DNA from: Coprobacter fastidiosus
GTDB taxonomy: Bacteria; Bacteroidota; Bacteroidia; Bacteroidales; Coprobacteraceae
Assembly (NCBI RefSeq): GCF_030296935.1
Contig: NZ_AP028032.1
Coordinates: 1,612,001 to 1,676,000 of the forward strand
Length of the DNA stretch: 64,000 bases
Direction of reading: 5' to 3'
The notes beneath the pieces were generated by a model, which saw only the letters and a program-made list of their open reading frames with translations, was not told the DNA's origin and made no database searches. Every line of letters starts with the position of its first letter. The first letter of the stretch is position 1. A program made the translations under genes and the position numbers. Shown in pieces: positions 17,673-26,021 of this stretch.

Positions 17673-18065
17673 ATGAAAATAGACCATATCGCCATTTGGA
17701 CAGACGACATCGAGACGATGCGTGACTTTTATCTTACCTATTTCGATGTAACCTGCGGAAATAAGTATGTAAATCCGATAAAAAATTTCACTTCCTATTT
17801 CCTATCTTTCGGAGATGGAAATGCCCGTATCGAACTGATGACAAAACCCGGAATAGAAGAAACAAACGGGAAACGGGGTTTTACCAAAGGACTTGCACAT
17901 CTCTCTATCACCATCGGCTCAAAAAAAGATGTCGATAGTCTTACGGAACGCTTGAGAACAGATGGCTACACCATTGCCGGAGAACCCCGTACATCGGGCG
18001 ACGGATATTATGAAAGCGCCGTTCTCGACCCTGAAGGTAATTATATCGAGCTTTTGGGAGAATAA
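17673..18065 (+). CDS. VOC (glyoxalase/bleomycin-resistance) family protein
   Basis: 130-aa single-domain vicinal-oxygen-chelate protein, cytoplasmic. Two beta-alpha-beta-beta-beta modules are visible: the first begins KIDHIAIWTDD (metal-ligand-type His5), with RIELM following; the second has LAHLSITIGS and ends GNYIELLGE with the usual Glu. The fold is secure. Members include glyoxalases, dioxygenases and antibiotic-binding proteins, and nothing nearby narrows the substrate. It reads towards the toxin island, with a repeat copy in the downstream gap. Confidence 0.85.
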   Translation: MKIDHIAIWTDDIETMRDFYLTYFDVTCGNKYVNPIKNFTSYFLSFGDGNARIELMTKPGIEETNGKRGFTKGLAHLSITIGSKKDVDSLTERLRTDGYTIAGEPRTSGDGYYESAVLDPEGNYIELLGE

Positions 18066-18191
18066 CGGATTATACCGACAACATCATAACGATTTCTACG
18101 TTTTAGAACCTGAATCGAATCAAACAATAAAATATTTTACTTAATTCTTGCATATAAATATAAAAATAATTATTTTTATGAACCTTAAAGC

Positions 18192-18356
18192 CTGTCTGAA
18201 TTTTGCCCGGGTCAGGTTTGAGAGTTTCTTTCGAGGATATTTTTCTGTTTTTACAAGGAGGATAGCGGGCTATCTGACGAGGGAAAACAGGAAAAGAGAC
18301 CGGAAGAAAACGCAAAAATGACCTGATAATATTTTTTTGTCGGAAAATTAAGACAG
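18192..18356 (+). repeat. Dispersed MITE/BIME-like repeat, full copy A
   Basis: 165-bp intergenic element. Its left end CTGTCTGAATTTTGC and right end GGAAAATTAAGACAG are imperfect inverted repeats. A perfect palindrome GATAGCGGGCTATC sits inside, with conserved blocks TTTCTTTCGAGGAT and GGAAGAAAACGCAAAAATGA. Related copies lie at 12.3, 17.5, 29.8 and 47.3 kb. No convincing coding capacity. It fills most of the 310-bp gap between the VOC gene and the next CDS. Confidence 0.7.
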
Positions 18357-18375
18357 TTTCTTAAATTTTTATTCC

Positions 18376-19740
18376 ATGAAAATCAAAATACAGATACTGA
18401 TTTTAATTATCTTACCGGCATTGCCTGCATTCTCCCAGTTTTCAGGCTTTCCCGACATTACACCGAGACCGCCCGAACCGGCGACATTGAAACCGGATAT
18501 TCGAATAGGAAACGAGCCCTCATCATCAAGAGGTTATTCATATCCCGGCATCCGTCACCCGCACCACACAGACACATACGATTACGATTCTGAGATATTA
18601 CATCGCAGGAATCTTATCAACCGAAAGATTATCGAAGAGGCAACTGCTCATATAAAAGAACGAGAAAATGCCATGAAACTGGCAAGGCAATTGCTCGATC
18701 ACGGATTTCCGTCATGGGCAAGAGAGAGAGGAACTGCATGTTTTTATTCGGCATTCGACGAACTATGCGGAATGCTTCACGATTCGCTCCCCATGAATTT
18801 GGGGAGAGCCATATTTATCACTGAAAACGCATTTTTAGAAAATACGATGAACTACAATGCGTTCGAAGCATCTCTACAAAAACGAATAGATTTGTGCAAT
18901 TGGAAACTCAATGAACTGAAAAAGAAAACATCCGATGATTTCACCAAAAACGCCGTACTCTACAGCCTAATGACCGATACTTTTACCGTTTGCCTGCCCG
19001 GTACGGAAAAACAGATCATCCACTACCCCGTACAGTATAATCTGGATGATTACAGAAGTGAAAAAAATTTTACGAACCACTTCATAACCACCTTACTGGC
19101 AACTAACCGGGGACAATGTCATTCTATGCCTTTACTATATATGATTCTTGCCGAAAGATTGGGCACCGAGGCCTATTTATCTTTTGCTCCGCATCACAGT
19201 CTGGTAAAAATACGGGGGAATAACGGAGAATGGTACAATTTGGAAATTACATGCAGATATATACTGTCCGACTACCATTACATGAACCATAGTTTCATCA
19301 AGACCGAAGCGATCCGCAGCGGCCTGTACCTCTCTGTTTTGGACAAAAAAGAGACGCTGGCTTCGATAGTCGCACTGCTCGGACGCTATTACCTGTTAAA
19401 ATACGGATATGACCCTTTTATTTTAAAATGTGCCGAAGAAGCAAAAAAATATATGAAAGTTCCCTTGGACGCGTTGATTCTGGAAGCAAATTATGAAACA
19501 CGACTGACTATGGAAGTTGCCCGTCTGTTGAATATACCGACACCCCAAGCAATGAGGGAGATGTGTCCCGAAGCATACAAACACTACGAACACATGCAGG
19601 AAATATATCGTAAAATAGACGATACAGGGTACGAAAATATACCGCCTGAAGTCTATGACCGTTGGCTGAAACATATAGAACAGGAAAAGGAGAAAGAAAA
19701 ACGGCATCCTCGTTCCCCGTTCATACAGATTATAAAATAA
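18376..19740 (+). CDS. Secreted protein with Cys-His transglutaminase-like motif (toxin-island flank, copy 1)
   Basis: 454 aa, signal peptide (cleavage near AFS-Q21). A proline-rich N-terminal region is followed by a domain shared with the protein at 22797. The conserved core is GQCHSMPLLY (Cys248), then PHHSLVKI (His273/274), then WYNLEIT (Asn288/Glu290). This order and spacing recall a papain/transglutaminase-like Cys-His-Asp site. A helical tail with EALI/LEANYETRLT-type repeats resembles TPR. It has no assigned family that I can name. It lies 96 nt upstream of the RHS toxin on the same strand. Function unknown; an accessory or processing role for the toxin is a hypothesis. Confidence 0.65.
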   Translation: MKIKIQILILIILPALPAFSQFSGFPDITPRPPEPATLKPDIRIGNEPSSSRGYSYPGIRHPHHTDTYDYDSEILHRRNLINRKIIEEATAHIKERENAMKLARQLLDHGFPSWARERGTACFYSAFDELCGMLHDSLPMNLGRAIFITENAFLENTMNYNAFEASLQKRIDLCNWKLNELKKKTSDDFTKNAVLYSLMTDTFTVCLPGTEKQIIHYPVQYNLDDYRSEKNFTNHFITTLLATNRGQCHSMPLLYMILAERLGTEAYLSFAPHHSLVKIRGNNGEWYNLEITCRYILSDYHYMNHSFIKTEAIRSGLYLSVLDKKETLASIVALLGRYYLLKYGYDPFILKCAEEAKKYMKVPLDALILEANYETRLTMEVARLLNIPTPQAMREMCPEAYKHYEHMQEIYRKIDDTGYENIPPEVYDRWLKHIEQEKEKEKRHPRSPFIQIIK

Positions 19741-19836
19741 ACTGCAAATCAAGAGCGGAAACGACGGATTTTTTCGACCGATTATGCCGAGATGCAGCAT
19801 TTATTCTAATGAAATTAAAGTCTTAAACTCAATAAT

Positions 19837-20832
19837 ATGAGAAAAGCATTTTTATCTACCCTACTGTGCGCCTTTTGTTGCCTGACAACTTGGGCGCAAG
19901 ACAACAAGAGCAACGAAAATCCGTTTGCCGAAATAGGAATCCGGGCTTCGGTCGCATCGTTCAGTAAAAATCCCGAGTTTCATGACCGCAACCGTACGGT
20001 AGAGATCGGATCGGTACTGTTCGATACGAAAACCGGAGAGGTTATCGGGCTCATCGATGAATCCGTTCCGGGGATTTCCCCCGATGTAACAAGTATGAGC
20101 ATCGACCCGAACTGTGAGAGATATTACTCTATATCGCCTTATGCGTATGCGCTGAATAATCCGGTCAGATTCGTCGATCCGGACGGAAGAGACCCGAAAG
20201 ACAAAGTCGTCGGATTCGGAATCGGCTTGTTGACAAACATTATTCCCGGGACAGGCGAATTAAGAGACCGTTATAGCCCGACAGATCCGGACGACTATAA
20301 TAACGCTCTGCGCAATGTCGATAATGCGGCTATCGTTTTGGGAAGCGGCATGATCGATGCCGGAGGCGGTGGCATGGCAATGGGTGGAGCGATCGCCGTA
20401 TCCGGACTGGCCGTTACGGCCGTAAGCGGCGGGACGGCTGCCATTGCCGGATTACCGACGGCCGTCGTCGGAGAGACCCTTGTGGGAGCAGGTACTGCAA
20501 CAGCAAGTACCGGGGCTATACTAATGGCGAACGGAAACAAGAACCGGAATGAAGGATATAACAGAGGTAAATCCAAAGCAAACGAAATCACTTTTATCCA
20601 AGGGAAAAAAGGACATGAAATAAAAATAACCGTCAAAATCCCGGAAGGGTACAGGCTGATCAATGAACGAGGCAAAGCTAAAATTTTCTATAACGGAAAA
20701 AATTATATATCTCCGGATATCGACGGACATAACGGAGGCATCTGGAAAATGGGAAAAACAATAAAAGATCTTAATAGTAAAGACAGACGAATGGGAACAT
20801 TCGATGAAAATCTAAATAGAATAAAGAAATAA
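19837..20832 (+). CDS. Short RHS-core polymorphic toxin with signal peptide
   Basis: 331 aa. Signal peptide (cut near WAQ-D22), then a leader domain typical of small Bacteroidota RHS proteins (NPFAEIGI, VEIGSVLFDTKTGEVIGLI). The RHS core end follows, YYSISPYAYALNNPVRFVDPDG (about 96-117). Next come a Gly/Ala-rich hydrophobic stretch (164-231) and a basic C-terminal domain (240-331) with DIDGHNGGIWK and DRRMGTFDENL. The last part resembles the Ntox21-type toxin domain; that name is from memory and uncertain. It lacks the long YD-repeat shell of full RHS proteins. It ends 4 nt before the first immunity candidate, the classic toxin-immunity order. Confidence 0.75.
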   Translation: MRKAFLSTLLCAFCCLTTWAQDNKSNENPFAEIGIRASVASFSKNPEFHDRNRTVEIGSVLFDTKTGEVIGLIDESVPGISPDVTSMSIDPNCERYYSISPYAYALNNPVRFVDPDGRDPKDKVVGFGIGLLTNIIPGTGELRDRYSPTDPDDYNNALRNVDNAAIVLGSGMIDAGGGGMAMGGAIAVSGLAVTAVSGGTAAIAGLPTAVVGETLVGAGTATASTGAILMANGNKNRNEGYNRGKSKANEITFIQGKKGHEIKITVKIPEGYRLINERGKAKIFYNGKNYISPDIDGHNGGIWKMGKTIKDLNSKDRRMGTFDENLNRIKK

Positions 20833-20836
20833 TGTT

Positions 20837-21397
20837 ATGAAACTGGAAAAAGAGTATGACGATTCATGGAGATGGACTGCGGATTTGATCGTCAAGTATG
20901 CACCGGAAAATTATGACGAACGAGGCATTTATAGAAAGGATGAATGGACCTCATCATCTGATATAGGAGAAATCTATGACGGAAAGCGGTTTACCCGGGA
21001 AGAGTATTTGGAGACGGAAGATAAATACGTACAGGCGGTAATCAGAGGAATGGAATTGGCCGGTTGTTCTTTCCTGACGGTAGAGTATTTATCTATTTAC
21101 AGAGATAAGAGAGAGATGAAACGCTTTACACCCAAAAATACCCTATATGAACAGAATAAAGACCTATACGATATGTTCCTGAGCATAAAGGAAGACATGC
21201 GCATACATATCTCCCAAATAGAGAAAGCCGTACGTTTAAATTTAAGGGAGTTTATGAACTGTGATCTGACCAACAAAAAAAAAGATTTTTATGTCCGATT
21301 CGGGTTTGATTACTATATGTATTTCAACAGTAATATAGATAAATGCATTCTTAAAAAAGAGATCGAGAAAATCGGTCTGTATTTCAATCCGAGATGA
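20837..21397 (+). CDS. Putative immunity protein, copy 1
   Basis: 186 aa, no signal peptide, hence cytoplasmic. Acidic/aromatic protein with KYAPENYDERGIYRKDEW, SDIGEIYDGKRFTREEYL and FDYYMYFNSNIDKC segments. I do not recognise the family. Immunity is inferred from its position 4 nt after the toxin and from exact tandem triplication. A cytoplasmic antidote implies the toxin acts in the cytoplasm, for instance as a nuclease. It differs from the other copies mainly at residues 38-45 and at a few scattered sites. Confidence 0.7.
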   Translation: MKLEKEYDDSWRWTADLIVKYAPENYDERGIYRKDEWTSSSDIGEIYDGKRFTREEYLETEDKYVQAVIRGMELAGCSFLTVEYLSIYRDKREMKRFTPKNTLYEQNKDLYDMFLSIKEDMRIHISQIEKAVRLNLREFMNCDLTNKKKDFYVRFGFDYYMYFNSNIDKCILKKEIEKIGLYFNPR

Positions 21398-21455
21398 CAA
21401 GAACTCGGACAAGAGATTCTCTAAGGCTTGCAATAAAATATTTTTTAGTAATGTT

Positions 21456-22016
21456 ATGAAACTGGAAAAAGAGTATGATGATTCGTGGAGATGGACTGCG
21501 GATTTGATCGTCAAGTATGCACCGGAAAATTATGACGAACGAGGCATCTATAGAAAAAATGAATGGCTGATGTCGTCAGATATAGGCAAAATTTATGACG
21601 GAAAACGGTTTACCCGGGAAGAGTATTTGGAGACGGAAGATAAATACGTACAGGCGGTAATCAGAGGAATGGAATTGGCCGGTTGTTCTTTCCTGACAGT
21701 AGAGTATTTATCCATTTCAAGAAGTAAGACAGATATGAAACGCTTTACACCCAAAGATATCTTATATGAACAGAATAAAGACCTATACGATATGTTCCTG
21801 AGCATAAAGGAAGGTATGCGCATACATATCTCCCAAATAGAGAAAGCCGTACGTTTAAATTTAAGGGGGTTTATGAACTGTGATCTGACCAACAAGAAAA
21901 AAGATTTCTATGTCAGATTCGGGTTTGATTACTATATGTATTTCAACAGTAATATAGATAAATGCATTCTTAAAAAAGAGATCGAGAAAATCGGTCTGTA
22001 TTTCAATCCGAGATGA
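21456..22016 (+). CDS. Putative immunity protein, copy 2
   Basis: 186 aa, near-identical to copy 1. Clusters of differences fall at residues 36-45 (NEWLMSSDIGKIY in place of DEWTSSSDIGEIY) and at ISRSKTDMKR. The rest, including the C-terminal 60 residues, is almost unchanged. No stop or frameshift. Clustered changes in one short surface-like segment could reflect specificity variation, or simply drift after duplication. Confidence 0.7.
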   Translation: MKLEKEYDDSWRWTADLIVKYAPENYDERGIYRKNEWLMSSDIGKIYDGKRFTREEYLETEDKYVQAVIRGMELAGCSFLTVEYLSISRSKTDMKRFTPKDILYEQNKDLYDMFLSIKEGMRIHISQIEKAVRLNLRGFMNCDLTNKKKDFYVRFGFDYYMYFNSNIDKCILKKEIEKIGLYFNPR

Positions 22017-22074
22017 CAAGAGCTCAGACAAGAGATTCTCTAAGGCTTGCAATAAAATATTTTTTAGCAATATT

Positions 22075-22635
22075 ATGAAACAGAAAAAAGAGTATGACGA
22101 TTCATGGAGATGGACTGCGGATTTGATCGTCAAGTATGCACCGGAAAATTATGACGAACGAGGCATTTATAGAAAGGATGAATGGGTAGCATTATCTGAT
22201 ATAGGCAATGTCTATGACGGAAAGCGTTTTACCCGGGAAGAGTATTTGGAGACGGAAGATAAATACGCACAGGCGGTAATCAGAGGAATGGAATTGGCCG
22301 GTTGTTCTTTCCTGACAGTAGAGTATTTATCTATTTACAGAGATAAGAGAGATATGAAGCGCTTTACACCCAAAGATATCCTATATGAACAGAATAAAGA
22401 CCTATACGATATGTTCCTGAACATAAAGGAAGACATGCGCATACATATCTCCCAAATAGAGAAAGCCGTACGTTTAATTTTAAGGGGATTTATAAACTGT
22501 GATCTGACCAACAAGAAAAAAGTTTTTTATGTCCGATTCGGGTTTGATTACTATATGTATTTCAACAGTAATATAGATAAATGCATTCTTAAAAAAGAGA
22601 TCGAGAAAATCGGTCTGTATTTCAATCCGAAATGA
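22075..22635 (+). CDS. Putative immunity protein, copy 3
   Basis: 186 aa, intact. It begins MKQKKEYDDSW rather than MKLEKEYDDSW and has DEWVALSDIGNVY in the same short variable segment. Scattered changes (LILRGFINCD, KKKVFYV) make it slightly more diverged than copy 2. It is followed by 161 bp with no gene before the second transglutaminase-like protein. Confidence 0.7.
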   Translation: MKQKKEYDDSWRWTADLIVKYAPENYDERGIYRKDEWVALSDIGNVYDGKRFTREEYLETEDKYAQAVIRGMELAGCSFLTVEYLSIYRDKRDMKRFTPKDILYEQNKDLYDMFLNIKEDMRIHISQIEKAVRLILRGFINCDLTNKKKVFYVRFGFDYYMYFNSNIDKCILKKEIEKIGLYFNPK

Positions 22636-22796
22636 CAAGAACTCGGACAAGAGATTCTCTAAGGGTTGCAATAAAATATACAGAAAATAATGGATGGAAA
22701 ATACTGTGCCAACGAACAGCGCCTTACTATTTAATAGTCTATTTCAATTTAAATCCACATGGATAAACGATAAAAAAATAAATAAGCGAAATCAAA

Positions 22797-23837
22797 ATGC
22801 AAAAACTTTATTTTCTTAAATATTCCCTAATATCGATCCTACTTTCTGTAATGTTCATAGCAGAAGCTCAGTCGAACGATTTATACTATCGATCGGCTCA
22901 AAACAGATTGACAAATATGCTTTCAGGAAAAGAATCACTAAATCTTAGAGAAGCAATCTATTGTGTAGAAAACGCATGGTTTAACGACAAACTGAATAAA
23001 AAATTGTTTTACAAACAAATCGAACGATATGCGGATTTTTGTCGAGCTGTCAGCAATTCCGGACGGATAATCTATTCCGGAAACGATGTATCTTCAGTAA
23101 ACGCCCAAGCTGCCGTATTCGCCTTTATGACCGATACCATACCCATACAAATGGGAGACTCTGTTTACTATCATCTCCCTTTCGGATATAATGCCGATGA
23201 CTTTGCCGGAGAAAAAAACTGGAGCAACATGTTTGTCTCCACACTTATGGCAACCGGTAAAGGTAACTGTCATTCGATGCCTCTACTTTATAAACTTATT
23301 ATGGACGAACTGGGAGAAAAATGCTGGTTAGCATTAGCCCCCAATCACATGTATATAAAAGCAAAAACGCAACACATCGGTTGGTACAATATTGAATTGA
23401 CAACCGGGGATTTTCCTACCGATGCTTGGTTGATGGCGTCGGGGTATATTCATCTCGATGCAGTACGTAACGGGATTTACACCGATACGCTATCTTTAAA
23501 ACAGTCCGTGGCACTGTGTTTGACCGACTTGGCTCAAGGGTATATGCGCAAATATGGAATCGGAAACAGAAAATTCATCGAAGATTGCTGCAATACGACT
23601 CTCAAACATTATCCTAACTATATAAATGCACTATTGATAAAAGCGGAATTATTGACAAAGCAATACCGACATCTGGACAATAAAGAGTGTGAAGAGGCTA
23701 AAAAGCTAAAAGAAAAAATGGACGATGCTTATGCACATATCCACCGCTTAGGTTATAGGAAAATGCCCGAAGAGATGTATCGCAAATGGTTAAAATCAAT
23801 AAAAACAAATATCAAAACCCCTTTTGAAAACTTTTAA
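22797..23837 (+). CDS. Secreted protein with Cys-His transglutaminase-like motif (toxin-island flank, copy 2)
   Basis: 346 aa, signal peptide (cut near AEA-Q24). Paralogue of the 18376 gene but without its proline-rich N-terminal extension. Core motifs: GNCHSMPLLYK (Cys158), APNHMYIK (His184) and WYNIELT (Asn198/Glu200). The C-to-H and H-to-W spacings are the same as in the paralogue. The C-terminal region (250-340) is helical and TPR-like. Placed after the immunity array on the same strand, it closes the island. Function unknown; the shared motif argues for a common catalytic or binding role. Confidence 0.65.
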   Translation: MQKLYFLKYSLISILLSVMFIAEAQSNDLYYRSAQNRLTNMLSGKESLNLREAIYCVENAWFNDKLNKKLFYKQIERYADFCRAVSNSGRIIYSGNDVSSVNAQAAVFAFMTDTIPIQMGDSVYYHLPFGYNADDFAGEKNWSNMFVSTLMATGKGNCHSMPLLYKLIMDELGEKCWLALAPNHMYIKAKTQHIGWYNIELTTGDFPTDAWLMASGYIHLDAVRNGIYTDTLSLKQSVALCLTDLAQGYMRKYGIGNRKFIEDCCNTTLKHYPNYINALLIKAELLTKQYRHLDNKECEEAKKLKEKMDDAYAHIHRLGYRKMPEEMYRKWLKSIKTNIKTPFENF

Positions 23838-23875
23838 AGAAATTATCTGAACCTATCAGGCATACATTTACTTTG

Positions 23876-23963
23876 CGGAGGGAGGGGGATTCGAACCCCC
23901 GATACGCTTTTGGCGTATACACGCTTTCCAGGCGTGCCTCTTCAACCACTCGAGCATCACTCC
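23876..23963 (-). tRNA. tRNA-Ser (anticodon GGA)
   Basis: 88 nt on the minus strand. It has a 5-bp anticodon stem CACGC/GCGTG around loop CTGGAAA (anticodon GGA), a long class II variable arm (TATACGCCAAAAGCGTA), and T-arm GGGGGTTCGAATCCCCC. The acceptor GGAGTGA/TCCCTCC has one mismatch (T5:C68). No CCA is encoded. It reads UCC/UCU serine codons. Confidence 0.93.
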
Positions 23964-24085
23964 AAGATTCTGCGAATCTTCATTTGCGGTGCAAAGATAC
24001 TCTTTTTTCTGATTTTACAGACGATTTGTCACAAAGATTCAAACCGCATTTTATCGATTTATGTTTTTTAACGATTGATTCACCA

Positions 24086-24850
24086 CTACAATTTAAACAG
24101 AATTTCAGCATTCCGGGAAGTCCGCTCCTCAACTTCTTGATTAGAAAGACCCAATATTTCCGCAATCTTCTCTGCGGTTTTTACGATATAAGAAGGTTCG
24201 TTACGTTTCCCGCGAAACGGTACAGGAGCTAAATAAGGTGCATCCGTCTCCAGTAAAACCCGATCGACTCCTATCTCCCTTATCATTTCATCAAGACGGG
24301 CATTTTTAAAAGTCACCACACCATTGATACCGAAATAAAAATCTCCCAATTCCCGAATTATCTTTACTTGATCGGGAGTCCCGCCAAAACTGTGAAAAAC
24401 ACCGGTCAACGATAACGACGAAAGAGATTTTAATGCCGCAACAGTTTCGTCAAAAGCATCCCGACAATGGATTATCACAGGTATTTTCTTATTGCAAGAC
24501 CAACGTACTTGTGAAGTAAAGGCATCGATCTGTTCCCTTAAAAATGTCTTGTCCCAATACAAGTCCATACCGATTTCACCCACAGCGCAATATTCTCCCC
24601 GGTCCAACTCAGCTTCAATACACGACAAATCCCGTTTATAATCTTGATTTATCGAAGTCGGGTGTAATCCCATGGTTCCTTTACATAATGAAGAATAATC
24701 GTTCAATGTTTGTCGCAATGCACCGACAGTTTCCACATCAACATTCGGTAAAATCATACGAGTAATTCCCGACTTCTCCGCTCTATCGATTACAGCCCTC
24801 CGGTCCTCATCAAATTCCTGAAGATATATATGAGTATGCGTATCTATCAT
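24086..24850 (-). CDS. TatD family metal-dependent hydrolase
   Basis: 254-aa TIM-barrel metallohydrolase (deoxyribonuclease family). Metal ligands in order: DTHTH (HxH, 3-7), GEIGMD Glu, IHCRDA His, FHSFGG His, and ETDAPYL Asp; the C-terminal RGKRNEPSY signature is present. Members are cytoplasmic 3'-5' exonucleases or D-aminoacyl-tRNA-type hydrolases involved in DNA repair or quality control; activity for this member is not determined. It starts 4 nt after the prenyl synthase gene, so the two form an operon. Confidence 0.92.
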   Translation of the reverse strand: MIDTHTHIYLQEFDEDRRAVIDRAEKSGITRMILPNVDVETVGALRQTLNDYSSLCKGTMGLHPTSINQDYKRDLSCIEAELDRGEYCAVGEIGMDLYWDKTFLREQIDAFTSQVRWSCNKKIPVIIHCRDAFDETVAALKSLSSLSLTGVFHSFGGTPDQVKIIRELGDFYFGINGVVTFKNARLDEMIREIGVDRVLLETDAPYLAPVPFRGKRNEPSYIVKTAEKIAEILGLSNQEVEERTSRNAEILFKL

Positions 24851-24854
24851 AATC

Positions 24855-25829
24855 CTAATTTTCTCTCTCCATAAGTACCGCAGAAAGTTCCAACAATGGC
24901 TCTATGTATTCAGGTTCTACATTTATTTCTTTCAATAGGTCCGTACCTTTTTTATAATACTCCCACATCTTGTTTTCACACAGTTCTTTTATTCCTACAC
25001 GGGTATAAATGTCCGTTACACAACGAATTTTCTCATCTGCGTCATACTCTTTTGCACCCATCCATGACAGAAGGTCCTCTTTGTCTTTACCTTCAGCCAA
25101 TCTCAATGCATTAATCAACATATATGTTTTTTTATTATTGAGAATATCGCCACCTATTTTCTTCCCGAACACAGCAGGATCTCCGTACACATCCAAATAA
25201 TCGTCTTTCAACTGAAATGCCAATCCGATATTCTCACCGAACCGATACAAACGGTCGGCATCAGAGGGATGAGCTTCGGCTATTACTGCGCCTATTTTAA
25301 GCGCTCCGCCTAACAAAACGGCAGTTTTAAGCCGTATCATCTCTAAATACTCTTCTTCCGAAACGTCATCCCGACTTTCAAACTCCATATCATATTGTTG
25401 CCCCTCACAAATTTCCAAAGCTGTTTTTGAAAAAATATCGAGGACTTCTTTTCTACAAAAATCAGGAGCTTCGGACATTTGCATATAAGCCAATATTTGC
25501 ATGGCATCTCCCGATAATACGGCCGTATTTTCATTCCAAACTTTGTGCACCGCAGGTTTACCCCTCCTCACATCGGCATTATCCATTACATCGTCATGCA
25601 ACAACGTGAAATTATGAAACATCTCCAACCCTATAGCCGGAGAGATGGCACGGTGATAATCAGTTCCGAACAGTTCACAAGCCATCAACATCAATACCGG
25701 ACGAATACGCTTTCCCCCCAAAGAAAGTTCATAACGTATCGGTGCATACAGATTATCGGGTTCGGAAGGATACGGAATAGCCGCCAAACCATTATTTACA
25801 GCCTTTATATACTTATCAAGGATTTCCAT
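24855..25829 (-). CDS. Trans-isoprenyl diphosphate synthase (short-chain type)
   Basis: 324 aa, all-alpha prenyltransferase. First Asp-rich motif LLHDDVMD (DDxxD), second LKDDYLDVYGD; GGKRIRPVL near residue 34. The residue five positions before the first DDxxD is Phe with no insertion in the motif, which usually limits the product to about C15-C20. Farnesyl/geranylgeranyl diphosphate is therefore more likely than a long menaquinone tail, though this rule is not absolute. It makes isoprenoid precursor for lipid carriers or quinones from IPP/DMAPP, the products of IspH encoded 3 kb away. It is cotranscribed with tatD. Confidence 0.88.
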   Translation of the reverse strand: MEILDKYIKAVNNGLAAIPYPSEPDNLYAPIRYELSLGGKRIRPVLMLMACELFGTDYHRAISPAIGLEMFHNFTLLHDDVMDNADVRRGKPAVHKVWNENTAVLSGDAMQILAYMQMSEAPDFCRKEVLDIFSKTALEICEGQQYDMEFESRDDVSEEEYLEMIRLKTAVLLGGALKIGAVIAEAHPSDADRLYRFGENIGLAFQLKDDYLDVYGDPAVFGKKIGGDILNNKKTYMLINALRLAEGKDKEDLLSWMGAKEYDADEKIRCVTDIYTRVGIKELCENKMWEYYKKGTDLLKEINVEPEYIEPLLELSAVLMEREN

Positions 25830-25852
25830 ATAGATTTTTTAATTATAAATCA

Positions 25853-25860
25853 CAAAGTTA
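25853..25860 (-). promoter_or_regulatory. Predicted -7 promoter box for prenyl synthase-tatD operon
   Basis: Minus-strand TAACTTTG, exact TAnnTTTG match, 23 nt before the ATG at 25829. Confidence 0.5.
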
Positions 25861-26021
25861 TCAATAAAAATGAAACGCCGAAAATGTAATAAAGGATTAC
25901 ATCACGACAAAAAACAAAAAACGCTTTCTTCGAACAATTCCCCCCGTTGCCACCATAAGACGAAAAACAACATTCTGCCGATACAACAGGAGCAGAAAAG
26001 AATAGATATAAATCGAGTATG

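Larger units (their letters stand above)
20837..22680 (+). repeat. Three tandem 619-bp repeats carrying the immunity gene
   Basis: The unit is one 561-bp gene plus a 58-bp spacer. Starts at 20837, 21456 and 22075 give an exact 619-bp period. The spacers (beginning TGACAAGA-CTC-GACAAGAG) are also nearly identical, so the duplication is recent and at DNA level. The third spacer diverges at about 22680. Confidence 0.9.

Noticed and set aside
18103-18315. 70-codon minus-strand frame
   Set aside because: It coincides with repeat copy A and has no start context or protein-like composition.
20837-22680. Possible CRISPR or satellite array
   Set aside because: The 619-bp period is a whole protein-coding gene plus spacer, with no short repeat/variable spacer structure.
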